Shown one piece after another: positions 38,408 through 47,225 of a DNA stretch of 64,000 nucleotides. The stretch lies in contig JAHBVT010000001.1 in assembly GCA_019637355.1 (NCBI GenBank), positions 1,705,192 through 1,769,191 on the forward strand, in the 5' to 3' direction. The position numbers and the translations under genes were made by a program. This DNA is from Gemmatimonadaceae bacterium. Its GTDB lineage: Bacteria > Gemmatimonadota > Gemmatimonadetes > Gemmatimonadales > Gemmatimonadaceae. The notes beneath the pieces were generated by a model. That model was not told where the DNA came from, did no database searches, and was given only the letters and a program-made list of their open reading frames with translations. Each line of letters starts with the position of its first letter. The first letter of the stretch is position 1.

Positions 38408-39814
38408 TCAGCGTCGCGCGGCGATCTGCTTGTTGGCGATGCCCGGGCCGGGCCACCAGCGGTAGGTCATCACCGCGACGCGACCGGGCCGCACGGTCAC
38501 CGTTCCCAGCAAGACGCTCTTGTCGCCGTGCGTGATCTCGATGGGATGCTCGCCGGCAGGCAAGCGCATCCGCGCAATCGTGATGCGGTCGGGCAGCAGT
38601 TGCCAGGCGCGCAGGTCGGGCTGGTCGACGACGGTCGAACCGACCGAGAGGGCACCCATCCCGAGCCCGAAGAAGAACTGGCCCCACTTGAAGCCCTTCT
38701 TCTTGTCGTCGTCATCGTCGTCCTTGAACGCGCCGCTGATGGCGCGGTCCGCGGCGCGCATCGCGGCGTAGCGCACCGCCGCGCGCGCGATCCCACGCGC
38801 GAGCTTAGCCGGCACCTCGGCGGCGAAGTCCGATGCCACCGATTCCGTGACGTCGGCCCGCAGCACCGGGAATTCCGCCGGATTGGTGCGCACCCCCAGC
38901 GGCACCGGACTGCGCGTGGGGTCGCCGAAGGTGGCCCAGTTCACCTCATAGGTGAGCCAGCCCACCTGCGTTCGGTTGAACGCCGGGTCGTAGGTTCGCT
39001 CGCGCACCCGGTTGGCAACCACCAGGCGATCGGCGTCGCGGCCGGTCGTCAGCGCCACGAGCTCGTTGTTGTCCGTGTACACGCCGAGCGTCTGCGGCTG
39101 CGGCCGGCCGACGAAACCGTCCTCGATGAGGACGACGACGTCCCCGCTATCGGCGCCCATCGGCAGCGTGTCACCGGGCAGCGAGCCGAGCAGCGCGGCA
39201 GCGTTGCGGTACGCGACGCGCGCGTCTTCGCGCTCGCCTGCCACCTCGAAGAGCACGCCGGTGATGTACCGCAGGGCGCCGGTGAGCTCCTTCGAGGCCT
39301 TCGGGCCGTTGTCCTGCTGCAAGAGCATCGCGAGGCGGCGCGCCTCGACGGCGGCTTCGTCGAACTCGTTGCGCGCGAGCCAGTTGAGCGCCCCGTAATA
39401 CGGGATGAACAGGCGTTCGGTGGCGAGCGGGTAATACGGCAGCGCCGCATCCGACGTCACGAGCGAGACGGCGCCGGTCGAGACACGCTTGGTGTAGCGG
39501 TCCTCCACGAGGTCCCAGGCGCGATCCATACTCTTGGCGCCCTGCTCGTACTCGCCGGCGTGCAGCGAGATCACGCCGCGGTACAAGTGCCGCAACAGCG
39601 CGTCGGTGGGCGCGACCTGCTTGTCGCCCATCGCCGTCCAGGCCTGCTGGGCCCGTCCGTACATCAGGTGGTCGCGGATCGTCCACTCCGCGGCGATGCC
39701 CATCGGCCCGGCGCGCCACGCCGCGTTGGCGGCCGCGCACCCGCTCGTCCCGAGGACGAGCGCGAGCACGACCGCCAGCCTCACGCGGTGGGCACGCAGG
39801 GCTCCGGTGGCCAT
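38408..39814 (-). CDS. COG3014-like lipoprotein with TPR-type region
   Basis: 468 aa. Lipobox T-S-G-C (Cys26). Residues ~45-220 are helical repeats (L-L-R-H-L-Y-R-G-V-I-S-L-H-A-G-E-Y, Y-Y-G-A-L-N-W-L-A-R-N-E-F-D-E-A). The second half is mostly beta with an unusual acidic-basic patch D-D-D-D-D-D-K-K-K near 372 followed by G-Q-F-F-F-G-L-G-M-G. The sequence resembles the uncharacterised COG3014 outer-membrane lipoproteins. Last gene of the lpoB operon (7 bp from the middle gene). An envelope role alongside the LpoB-like activator is likely but unproven. Confidence 0.72.
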   Translation of the reverse strand: MATGALRAHRVRLAVVLALVLGTSGCAAANAAWRAGPMGIAAEWTIRDHLMYGRAQQAWTAMGDKQVAPTDALLRHLYRGVISLHAGEYEQGAKSMDRAWDLVEDRYTKRVSTGAVSLVTSDAALPYYPLATERLFIPYYGALNWLARNEFDEAAVEARRLAMLLQQDNGPKASKELTGALRYITGVLFEVAGEREDARVAYRNAAALLGSLPGDTLPMGADSGDVVVLIEDGFVGRPQPQTLGVYTDNNELVALTTGRDADRLVVANRVRERTYDPAFNRTQVGWLTYEVNWATFGDPTRSPVPLGVRTNPAEFPVLRADVTESVASDFAAEVPAKLARGIARAAVRYAAMRAADRAISGAFKDDDDDDKKKGFKWGQFFFGLGMGALSVGSTVVDQPDLRAWQLLPDRITIARMRLPAGEHPIEITHGDKSVLLGTVTVRPGRVAVMTYRWWPGPGIANKQIAARR

Positions 39815-39821
39815 AGGCGGA

Positions 39822-40685
39822 CTAGCGCGCCTGGCCCTGCAACACGATCACGCGCTGCTGCGCCAAGGCGATCGCCTCGGCCAGGCGCGCGTTGGCCTCA
39901 CCCTGCGCCCGGATGCGCTCCAGTTCCATCGAGAGCAAGAAGCGCTGGTAGCGCATCAGCGCCTCCTGCGGACGCAGCTGCAGGTCGAGCAGGCGCGCCG
40001 CCTTGTACTCGATCTCCGGCTGATCGGGGTCGAGCACGCTGGCGCGGTCGTAGCGGTTGAGCGCCCCGGCCAGGTCGTTGGCGGCGACGAGATCGTCGCC
40101 TTCACGCACGAGCGCTTCCGCCTGCTGGCGGGCACGCGCCTGCGTCGTCTGGTCCTGCGGGTTGCTCGCGACCATAATGCCCTGCGGCCCGCGGCGGCTC
40201 ACGACGGCGGCCGTGCCCCGATCGAGCTGGACGACCATCACCTGGCCCACGCGGTCGTACGGCGAGGCGTTCGGCGACGCCGGCACCATCGTGCCGAAGC
40301 CGTCGAAGCGACGCAGCACCCAGGCCTGCGGGCCGGTGCGCGACGCCGCCATCACCTGGTCCGGGTTCATCCCGAGCACGATTTCCCCGCGGCCGATGGC
40401 ATCGCAGACGCCCGGCGCGCAGCCACGGATGGCCAGCGCGTACACGCTGTCTGCCGAGAAGCGGATGCGGGCGTAGTCCATCTGGGCCGCGTTCCCGGCA
40501 GCCGTCGGGTCCATCTGCGGGACCTGCGCGTTATTCGGAATCACCACCGGCTGGTCCACGCGCTGCGGATACGGCGCGCAGGCGCTGGCAAGGAGCATCA
40601 CGCCGAACAGCAGCGTGAACAGCACCATCTGGGCCACGGGGAGCTCGCGCTCGCGCGCGGCGACCTTCACTGTGTTGCGACGCAT
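39822..40685 (-). CDS. Lipoprotein with TPR-like C-terminus, unknown
   Basis: 287 aa. An N-terminal tail of ~20 residues precedes a hydrophobic stretch with lipobox A-S-A-C near residue 36. The middle contains a small beta domain with C-A-P-G-V-C-D-A-I-G-R-G-E-I-V-L-G-M-N, then R-Q-Q-A-E-A-L-V-R-E-G-D-D-L and A-L-N-R-Y-D-R-A-S-V-L-D-P-D-Q-P-E-I-E-Y, a TPR pair. It is the middle gene of the lpoB operon. A later Met start (about 19 codons in) would give a standard-length lipoprotein signal. No family name assigned. Confidence 0.68.
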   Translation of the reverse strand: MRRNTVKVAARERELPVAQMVLFTLLFGVMLLASACAPYPQRVDQPVVIPNNAQVPQMDPTAAGNAAQMDYARIRFSADSVYALAIRGCAPGVCDAIGRGEIVLGMNPDQVMAASRTGPQAWVLRRFDGFGTMVPASPNASPYDRVGQVMVVQLDRGTAAVVSRRGPQGIMVASNPQDQTTQARARQQAEALVREGDDLVAANDLAGALNRYDRASVLDPDQPEIEYKAARLLDLQLRPQEALMRYQRFLLSMELERIRAQGEANARLAEAIALAQQRVIVLQGQAR

Positions 40686-40697
40686 ATCGGGCTCCGG

Positions 40698-41306
40698 TTA
40701 CGGCGTGAGGCGACGACGCTGGATGTACTTCTTGATCTTGTGCTGGCCCATCCACGTGCGGACGTTGGTCTCGAGGTCGAGCAGCGTGACGTCCACCTGA
40801 TAGAAGACCACGCGCTCGCGGCCTTCCTGGTCCTCGATTGCCTGGACGTCGCCCTGCAGCATATAGCGGGCGCCCAGTTCTCGAGCCATCCGCGCGCGGG
40901 TCTCGGCCGAGGCGTTGGTCTGCTGGTCGGCGCGTTCGCCGCGCAGCTCTTCGCGCTCCTCGGCGCTGGCCACGAGCCGCACCACGCCGGTCTGGACGTA
41001 CGCGCGCTCAAGGTCGCGGATGAAGGTGCCGATGGGGATGTGCTCCATCGTGCGGTTGCGGATCTGGCCGATGATGACCGCCGGCGGCGTACCGCCGTTG
41101 GCCGCGGCGTAATCGCGCGCCCAGGTCGCCTCGAGCGACTGCGCGATGAGGGCGTTGGCGACGAGGCGCGAATCGGCGTCGTTCCAGCGGCCCGAGAGGT
41201 CGGTGACGCTGTTGGGATCGATGCGTTCGACGCGCTTGATCGAGCAGCCGCTCACGGTGAGGACCGTGACGGCGAGCCCGGCGAGGATGGTGCGACTGCG
41301 GAGCAT
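40698..41306 (-). CDS. lpoB: Penicillin-binding protein activator LpoB-like lipoprotein
   Basis: 202 aa from ATG 41306 with GGAG 6 bp upstream. Lipobox V-S-G-C (Cys near residue 21). The body matches the LpoB/COG3417 family: D-L-S-G-R-W-N-D-A-D-S-R-L-V-A, A-V-I-I-G-Q-I-R-N-R-T-M-E-H-I, F-I-R-D-L-E-R-A-Y and the late Y-M-L-Q-G-D-V-Q-A-I-E-D plus V-D-V-T-L-L-D-L-E-T. In E. coli LpoB reaches from the outer membrane to stimulate PBP1B. First gene of a three-lipoprotein operon. Here it lacks the long disordered Pro-rich linker of the enterobacterial protein. Confidence 0.85.
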   Translation of the reverse strand: MLRSRTILAGLAVTVLTVSGCSIKRVERIDPNSVTDLSGRWNDADSRLVANALIAQSLEATWARDYAAANGGTPPAVIIGQIRNRTMEHIPIGTFIRDLERAYVQTGVVRLVASAEEREELRGERADQQTNASAETRARMARELGARYMLQGDVQAIEDQEGRERVVFYQVDVTLLDLETNVRTWMGQHKIKKYIQRRRLTP

Positions 41307-41556
41307 TGGCAACTCCAGAGGTGGATGGGACAGGTTCGATGGCGCTGCTCACTAATGGTACGCAAGCGGTGCGCCGAGTGGTGCTACACTGCCAAGTGAT
41401 GACGTTCCAACGGGATAGGCAGAATGCCCTACGGCGTATGTCCTCCGCAGGTGACAGCGATTTGGGCCGGAATTGAGGACACTCGCGGCCTGGGCCGGCG
41501 GGCATAGGTTACCCCCTGAGGTTCCGCTGCGATTCCCCCTGTACCCGAGGTATTCC

Positions 41557-41979
41557 GTGACACCCGCCAAGTGGTTTCGCCCTACCGCGATTGTACTGGT
41601 CGTCTGGATGCTCGTCGGCATCGCCGCCTTGGTTGCCGACCTGCTGACCACCCCTGAACAGATTGCGGCAATGCCCGACGGGCAGCGACAACTGTACGAG
41701 GCGCGTCCGAGCTGGATGCTGGGGGTGTATGCCGTGGCCACCGTGAGCGGGCTCGTGGGTGCCATCTTGCTGGCGCGGCGGCATCGCGCGTCGGTCGCGG
41801 CGCTGGCACTGAGCCTGGCGGCCGTGACGGTCCAGTTCGGCTACACGCTCTGGGGCCTCGATGCCATCGGGCTGCTGGGACCGGCGATGGCGATTCCCTT
41901 CCCGATGTTCATCTTCTTGGTGGGGGCGTTCGCGCTGTGGGTGGCGATCAAGGCCAGGAACGAGGGCTGGCTGGCGTAG
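41557..41979 (+). CDS. Four-helix integral membrane protein, unknown
   Basis: 140 aa from GTG 41557, with a GAGG-type site just upstream. Four membrane helices (about 10-30, 54-74, 82-102, 108-130) with short basic loops (R-R-H-R-A at ~79, K-A-R-N-E-G-W at the end). L-L-T-T-P-E-Q-I-A-A-M-P-D-G-Q-R lies in the first external loop. No catalytic motif or family recognised. It precedes the penicillin acylase gene by 42 bp on the same strand. Confidence 0.75.
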   Translation: MTPAKWFRPTAIVLVVWMLVGIAALVADLLTTPEQIAAMPDGQRQLYEARPSWMLGVYAVATVSGLVGAILLARRHRASVAALALSLAAVTVQFGYTLWGLDAIGLLGPAMAIPFPMFIFLVGAFALWVAIKARNEGWLA

Positions 41980-42021
41980 TCGGCGCAGACGGCCGTCCAT
42001 CTGCATAGGTTTCCCCCCCAT

Positions 42022-44499
42022 ATGCGACTCTTCACCGCCCTTCTCTCCGCCGCGGCGCTCACGGCCGCACTCCTCGTGGGCGCTCGACCGGTCGGGCCCG
42101 TCCCGCCGCTGGGCCAGCTGATCTCGCCCAGCACCGGCATTTGGTCAGTGGTGCGCAGCGCCGAGCTGCCCCGCGAGCAGTCCGTGGCACTCGCCGGGCT
42201 CTCGGCCGCGGTTGACGTGCGCTACGACGACCGCGCCGTGCCGCACATCTTCGCGGCCAGCGAGGCCGACGCGGCCCGCGCGCTGGGGTGGGTGCACGCG
42301 CGCGACCGGTTGTTCCAGATGGAACTGGTGCAGCGCGCCGTCGCTGGGACCCTGACGGAACTGGTGGGCGCGCGCGCACTGCCCTTGGACCAGTCGGCGC
42401 GCCGGATCGCGCTGGCACAGGGCGCGATGGCCAAGTGGGAAGCCATTCCGGACGATTCCGACGTCAAGCGCGACGTGAAGGCGTATATGGAAGGACTCAA
42501 CGCCTACATCGACGCGATGCGGCCGCAGGACCTGCCGCTGGAGTACCGGCTGCTCGGGCGCCGGCCACGGCGCTTCGAACCGCAGGACACCTACTACCTG
42601 CTGATCCGGATGTCGCAGACGCTGTCGTTCCAGCAATCGGAGCTGGCGTACCACGCGGTCGAGCAGTTGGTGGGCCGCGAGGCGGCTGACGCGCTCTTCT
42701 CGCCCAACGCGCCGATTCAGGAGCCGATCGAACCGGTAGCCGGCAGACGGCAGGCGCGGGTGGACAACGCGTGGCGCCTGCCTCCCCCCCGGCGCCCGGA
42801 CTCGACCCGCGTGGCGATGGCCCGCGCCTTCGGCGAACTCGCCCAGTCGCTCACGCGCGGCGAGGCGGTCGTCGGGTCCAATAACTGGGCGGTGGCGCCG
42901 TCCCGGTCGGCGACGGGCGTCCCGCTGCTCGCGGGCGACCCGCACCTGGAACTGACGCTGCCGAGCATCTGGTATGAGGCGCACCTCGTGGTCCCGGGCG
43001 CGCTGGACGTGTACGGCGTCTCCCTGCCGCTCGCGCCGATCATCCCGATCGGTTTCAACCGCGAGATGGCCTGGACGATGACCAACACCGGCAATGACGT
43101 GGTGGACTTCTATCGCGAAGCGGTGGATGACTCGCTCACCCCCAAGCGCTACCGCCTCGACGGCGAGTGGCGCGACGTGACGACGCGCGTGGAGACCTAC
43201 CGCAGCCCGCAGGGCGCGACGATCGCCGTGGACACGTTCTATGCGACGCACCGCGGGCCGCTGCTGCGCACCGCGCTCGGCTGGGTCTCGCAGCGCTGGA
43301 CAGCGCGCGAGCCCTCGGACGAAGGCCACAACTTCCGCCAGGCGATGTCAGCGCGGAACGTGCGCGACTTCTACGCGCGAATGGAGAGCTACCAGACGCC
43401 GGCGCAGAATATGCTCACGGCCGACCGCGAGGGGAGCATCGGCATCCGCAGCACGGGGCGCTACCCGATTCGCCCGAACGGCCGCGGCGACCTCGCCTTC
43501 GACGGCAGCAGCAGCGCCAGCGACTGGACGGGCAATCAACCGATTTCGTGGTACCCGCAGTCGATTAATCCCGCTCAGGGCTACCTGGCCAGCGCCAACC
43601 AGCAGCCGATGGACCCGAGCGTGCGGCCCGGCTATCAGGGTAGCGACTGGCCGAGCCCGTGGCGGGCGATGCGCATCAACGCGCTGCTGCGGGCCGACGC
43701 GTCCGTGACGGTAGAGGATATGCGTCGCTTCCACACCGACCCGTACAGCGAGCTGACACCCTTCGTGCTCAGCGCGCTCGATGCGGCGCGCGCCACGGCG
43801 CGGGCCGCCGGCACCTGGACCGGTGACGACGAGGCGGCCTTCCTCTACTTGATGGACGGCGAGCCGGCCTTCACGCCAGACAATGGCTGGCCCGTGCTGT
43901 TCGCGGCGCTCGTGAACCGCATCACGGCGCTTACTTGGGACGAGTTGATTCCCCCAGGCGACGAACGCCGCGTGGCGACGCCGGGGCAGATGCCGCTCGT
44001 GATGCTGATGCGCGACGTCAAGAACGTGTGGTGGGACGACCGCCGCACACCGGACGTCGAAGACCGCGACGCCATCGTGCTGCGTGCCCTGCGTGAGGCG
44101 TGGACCAGCGCGCGGGGTGCGCACGGCAACGACCCGGCCGCGTGGCGCTGGGGCGCGGTGCGGCAGATCAACGTGCACCATCTGCTGCGGCTGCCGGGCT
44201 TCGGTCGCACGGGCCTAGAGGTCAACTCTGGGCCGGGCACGCTGTCGCCGTCAGACGGCAACGGCACGCACGGGGCGTCTTGGCGGTTTGTGGTCGAGCT
44301 GGGTCAGGAAGTACGCGGGTGGGGCACGTACCCCGGCGGCCAGTCGGGCAACCCGATCTCGCGTCGCTATACCGACCGCCTGGAGACCTGGCGCCGCGGC
44401 GAACTGAGTACGCTGCGCTTTCCGCGTACCCCCGATGCGCTCGCGGCGGACCAAACGCTGGCGCGCTTGACCTTCACTCCGGCGGGAGGGCGCGACTGA
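42022..44499 (+). CDS. Penicillin acylase family protein (Ntn hydrolase)
   Basis: 825 aa. N-terminal signal (1-22). The alpha-chain region has V-P-H-I-F-A-A-S-E-A-D and G-W-V-H-A-R-D-R-L-F-Q-M-E; the autocatalytic cleavage gives a beta chain starting at S286 in G-S-N-N-W-A-V, the nucleophile of this family, followed by D-P-H-L-E and the Asn-rich T-N-T-G-N-D-V-V-D. Substrates can be acyl-homoserine lactones, beta-lactams or cyclic-lipid amides; nothing here decides which. One overlapping small membrane gene follows (TGATG). Confidence 0.93.
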   Translation: MRLFTALLSAAALTAALLVGARPVGPVPPLGQLISPSTGIWSVVRSAELPREQSVALAGLSAAVDVRYDDRAVPHIFAASEADAARALGWVHARDRLFQMELVQRAVAGTLTELVGARALPLDQSARRIALAQGAMAKWEAIPDDSDVKRDVKAYMEGLNAYIDAMRPQDLPLEYRLLGRRPRRFEPQDTYYLLIRMSQTLSFQQSELAYHAVEQLVGREAADALFSPNAPIQEPIEPVAGRRQARVDNAWRLPPPRRPDSTRVAMARAFGELAQSLTRGEAVVGSNNWAVAPSRSATGVPLLAGDPHLELTLPSIWYEAHLVVPGALDVYGVSLPLAPIIPIGFNREMAWTMTNTGNDVVDFYREAVDDSLTPKRYRLDGEWRDVTTRVETYRSPQGATIAVDTFYATHRGPLLRTALGWVSQRWTAREPSDEGHNFRQAMSARNVRDFYARMESYQTPAQNMLTADREGSIGIRSTGRYPIRPNGRGDLAFDGSSSASDWTGNQPISWYPQSINPAQGYLASANQQPMDPSVRPGYQGSDWPSPWRAMRINALLRADASVTVEDMRRFHTDPYSELTPFVLSALDAARATARAAGTWTGDDEAAFLYLMDGEPAFTPDNGWPVLFAALVNRITALTWDELIPPGDERRVATPGQMPLVMLMRDVKNVWWDDRRTPDVEDRDAIVLRALREAWTSARGAHGNDPAAWRWGAVRQINVHHLLRLPGFGRTGLEVNSGPGTLSPSDGNGTHGASWRFVVELGQEVRGWGTYPGGQSGNPISRRYTDRLETWRRGELSTLRFPRTPDALAADQTLARLTFTPAGGRD

Positions 44500-44846
44500 T
44501 GCGCAACCCTGGACGTGGCATCTGGTTCGCGGCGCTGCTGCTCGCGCTCGCCCTCGGCACCTTCGCCTTCGACTGGCTGTCGGTACCGATCATCGCCGCT
44601 GCCTTCGCGTGGATCCGACGCGACGACGTCGCCGTGCCGCTGCTCAGTGCGGTGGCGGGCGCAGGCGCGTGGTCGCTGCTCCTCGCCTGGCAGGCGACGG
44701 CCGGCCCCGTAGGCGAAGTGGCGCGCGTGGTCGGTGAGGCGATGCAGGTGGGCGCGACGCCGCTCTTCGTGCTGACAATCGCCTACCCCGCGCTCCTGGC
44801 CGGTGCGGCCGCGGGCGTAGTGCGCGGCATCTCCGCGTCGCGCTGA
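44499..44846 (+). CDS. Small hydrophobic membrane protein (115 aa)
   Basis: Starts at ATG 44499 inside the acylase stop, so translationally coupled. Three to four hydrophobic segments (10-36, 47-66, 86-108) with R-R-D-D between the first two. No recognised family. Its coupling suggests a membrane partner of the acylase. It converges with abgT, with only 4 bp between stop codons. Confidence 0.72.
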   Translation: MRNPGRGIWFAALLLALALGTFAFDWLSVPIIAAAFAWIRRDDVAVPLLSAVAGAGAWSLLLAWQATAGPVGEVARVVGEAMQVGATPLFVLTIAYPALLAGAAAGVVRGISASR

Positions 44847-44850
44847 CGGA

Positions 44851-46380
44851 TCAGGGCGCGCCGAGGAACAGCGGCGCGCCCGGTCCCGTCGGCAGGCGGA
44901 ACCACACCCACAGCACCAGCATCAGGCTCCAGGCCAGGAAGTTCGCGATGGAGTACGGCAGCATCGTGGCCGTGAGCGTCCCGATGCCGGCCTTGGGCGC
45001 GTAGCGCTGCAGGAACATCAGCACCAGCGGAAAGTTGGAACTGAGCGGCGTGATGATGTTGGTCAGCGAGTCGCCGACGCGGTACGCCGTCTGCGTGAGT
45101 TCGGGCGAGTAGCCGAGCAGCATAAACATCGGCACCAGCACCGGACCGAGCATCGCCCACTTGGCTGACGACGAGCCGAGCAGCACGTTGATGATGCCGG
45201 TCATCGCGACCACGGCGATGAGCAGCGGAATGGGGCCAAGGTCGAGCGCGCGTAGGACACCCGCCCCCTGCACCGCCAGGAGCACGCCGAGGTTCGACCA
45301 GTTGAACAGGTTCACGAACTGGGCGATGAAGAAGATCACCACGATGTAGCCGGCGACCAGTTCCATATTCTTCTGCATCCCCTTGTACACGTCGCGGTCG
45401 CTGCGGATGCTGCCGGCGACGAGGCCGTACACGAGGCCGGGGATGAGCCCGAAGACGAAGATCCAGAAGACGAGGCTGCGCAGGAAGAGCGAGCCGATGA
45501 AGCCGGGGCGCGCAGGGTCGAGCAGGAAGCCGTCCTGCGGCAGCAGGCCCCAGAGCACCAGCGCCGCGAGCGCGACGACGCTCAGCAGCGCCCAGCCAAG
45601 ACCGCGCCGCTGCGCGGCACTGAGCGGCTCGCTGCGCTCCGGCACGACGTCGCCATCGTACGCGCCGAGCCGCGGCTCGACGATGCGCTCGGTCACGAGC
45701 GTGCCGGTGATGGTCACGAGGAACACCGAGCTTGCGAGAAAGAAGTAGCTCGCCATCGGCGTCACGGTGTAGACCGGGTCGATGATGCGCGCCGCTTCTT
45801 GCGTGAGTCCCGCAAGGATGACGTCGGTGGGCGAGAGCAGCAGGTTGGCGGCGAACCCGCCGGACACACCAGAGAATGCCGCGGCCAGCCCGGCCAGCGG
45901 ATTGCGCCCGACGGCGTGGAAGAGCGCCGCCGCGAGCGGGAGCAGCAGCACGTAGCCCACGTCACCCGCCGTGCTGGACGTGGCGCCGATGAAGACGACC
46001 ACGAGCGTGAGCAGCCGTCGCGGAGTGGCTTCGACGATGACCCGCACGATGGCGCCGAGGAATCCGCTGTGCTCCGCCACCGACAGGCCGAGCAGGCAGA
46101 CCAGCACCGGCCCGAACGGCGCGAAGTTCATAAAGTTCGGCAGAAGGCCCGCCATCAGGCGCTGAAAGCCCGCCACCGAGAGCAGGTTGACGGGCGCCAG
46201 CGTCTCGCCGGTGGTCGGATGCGGCACGGACACGCCGAGCGTGGCCAGGAACCACGACGTGACGACGACGACGGCACCGAGGATGACGAACAGCGATGCG
46301 GGATGCGGCAAGCGGTTGCCGACGCGCTCGACGGCGTCGAGTGCGCGCAGGAGCCGAGTCTTGGAGGCGGCGTCGCTCAC
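44851..46380 (-). CDS. abgT: AbgT family transporter
   Basis: 509 aa, standard length, from GTG 46380. About nine to eleven membrane helices; the family pattern L-P-H-P-A-S-L-F near the N-terminus, S-V-A-E-H-S-G, T-S-S-T-A-G-D-V-G-Y-V, a G-G-F-A-A-N hairpin turn, S-S-S-A-K-W-A-M-L-G-P-V-L-V-P-M-F and D-S-L-T-N-I-I-T-P-L are all present. AbgT proteins move p-aminobenzoyl-glutamate or export sulfa drugs. It overlaps the N-formylglutamate amidohydrolase gene by GTGA and is the last gene of the operon starting at 50315, suggesting linked handling of glutamate conjugates. Confidence 0.94.
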   Translation of the reverse strand: MSDAASKTRLLRALDAVERVGNRLPHPASLFVILGAVVVVTSWFLATLGVSVPHPTTGETLAPVNLLSVAGFQRLMAGLLPNFMNFAPFGPVLVCLLGLSVAEHSGFLGAIVRVIVEATPRRLLTLVVVFIGATSSTAGDVGYVLLLPLAAALFHAVGRNPLAGLAAAFSGVSGGFAANLLLSPTDVILAGLTQEAARIIDPVYTVTPMASYFFLASSVFLVTITGTLVTERIVEPRLGAYDGDVVPERSEPLSAAQRRGLGWALLSVVALAALVLWGLLPQDGFLLDPARPGFIGSLFLRSLVFWIFVFGLIPGLVYGLVAGSIRSDRDVYKGMQKNMELVAGYIVVIFFIAQFVNLFNWSNLGVLLAVQGAGVLRALDLGPIPLLIAVVAMTGIINVLLGSSSAKWAMLGPVLVPMFMLLGYSPELTQTAYRVGDSLTNIITPLSSNFPLVLMFLQRYAPKAGIGTLTATMLPYSIANFLAWSLMLVLWVWFRLPTGPGAPLFLGAP

Positions 46381-47225
46381 GGCGTCTCCCGCGGCGTCAC
46401 GCGCGCTGCGAAGGCGCGCACAAAGGCGCGGCAGAGCGCGCGCACCTCGCCGAAGCGACGCCCCTGCGCAAAGGCCGCCTCATCCATATAGAGGGCACGG
46501 TTGATCTCGAGCTGAATGCTATGCCGGCCTGCCGCCGGCGCGCCGAAGCTGCGCACGAGGTCGCCGCCCTGGTAGGGATCGTTGATGCGCACCTGCAGGC
46601 CTTGGGCGCGGAACCACTCAGCCACCCAGGCGGTGAGTTCGGGCGCGGCGGTGCTGCCGTGGCGGTCGCTGACGACGAGGTCCGGGCGTGCCGCACCGGC
46701 ATCCACGTTCATCGCGTTGCCACGGGACTTCATTGAATGGCAGTTGAGGTGCCAAGCACCGCCGAAGCGCTCCTGCGCGCGCGCGCAGTGCTCGATGACC
46801 GCGCTGCGGTACGGGAGGTAGTAGTTGCTGATCCGCCGTTCGACCGCCGCGACGCTGAGCGGCGCGGCGTACATCGGTACGTTCGGCAGGGCGTTGCGAC
46901 GGATGAGGCCCATCCCGCGCGCGCTGTATGCCGTGGGGCGCAGCGGTGCCGGCCACGGGGTCGCGAGCAGCTCGGGGTCGATGTCGTCCTCGGCGCGGTT
47001 CACGTCCACGTACGCGCGGGGGAAGGTGGCGGCGATCAGCGTCGCGCCTTCGTCCGGTGCGTCACCCCAGAGTTCGTCGACGAAGGCATCCCAGGTGGTG
47101 AGGATGGCCTCGCGGGGGGCGGACGGCGCAAAGTCGTCGGGCCACTGCATCCCGCTGTGAGGTGAATCCACGATGACCGGCACGGCGCGCCCGGCGGCGG
47201 CGCGGACGATCACCGGCGTCGTCAC
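46377..47225 (-). CDS. N-formylglutamate amidohydrolase family protein
   Basis: 282 aa from GTG 47225, overlapping the sulfatase stop by GTGA. Splits N-formylglutamate to formate and glutamate in histidine breakdown, or hydrolyses related N-acyl amino acids. Family features: V-D-S-P-H-S-G near the start, P-R-A-Y-V-D-V-N-R, the W-H-L-N-C-H-S-M-K metal-ligand stretch, S-D-R-H-G-S and I-Q-L-E-I-N-R-A-L-Y-M-D-E. No other hut genes are near, so histidine degradation is not supported locally; linkage to an AbgT transporter fits an amidase acting on imported glutamate conjugates (inference). Confidence 0.92.
   Translation of the reverse strand: MTTPVIVRAAAGRAVPVIVDSPHSGMQWPDDFAPSAPREAILTTWDAFVDELWGDAPDEGATLIAATFPRAYVDVNRAEDDIDPELLATPWPAPLRPTAYSARGMGLIRRNALPNVPMYAAPLSVAAVERRISNYYLPYRSAVIEHCARAQERFGGAWHLNCHSMKSRGNAMNVDAGAARPDLVVSDRHGSTAAPELTAWVAEWFRAQGLQVRINDPYQGGDLVRSFGAPAAGRHSIQLEINRALYMDEAAFAQGRRFGEVRALCRAFVRAFAARVTPRETP

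Noticed and set aside
46377..47225. Histidine utilisation (hut) pathway
   Set aside because: Only the N-formylglutamate amidohydrolase is present; no hutH, hutU or hutI nearby, so the pathway is not supported.
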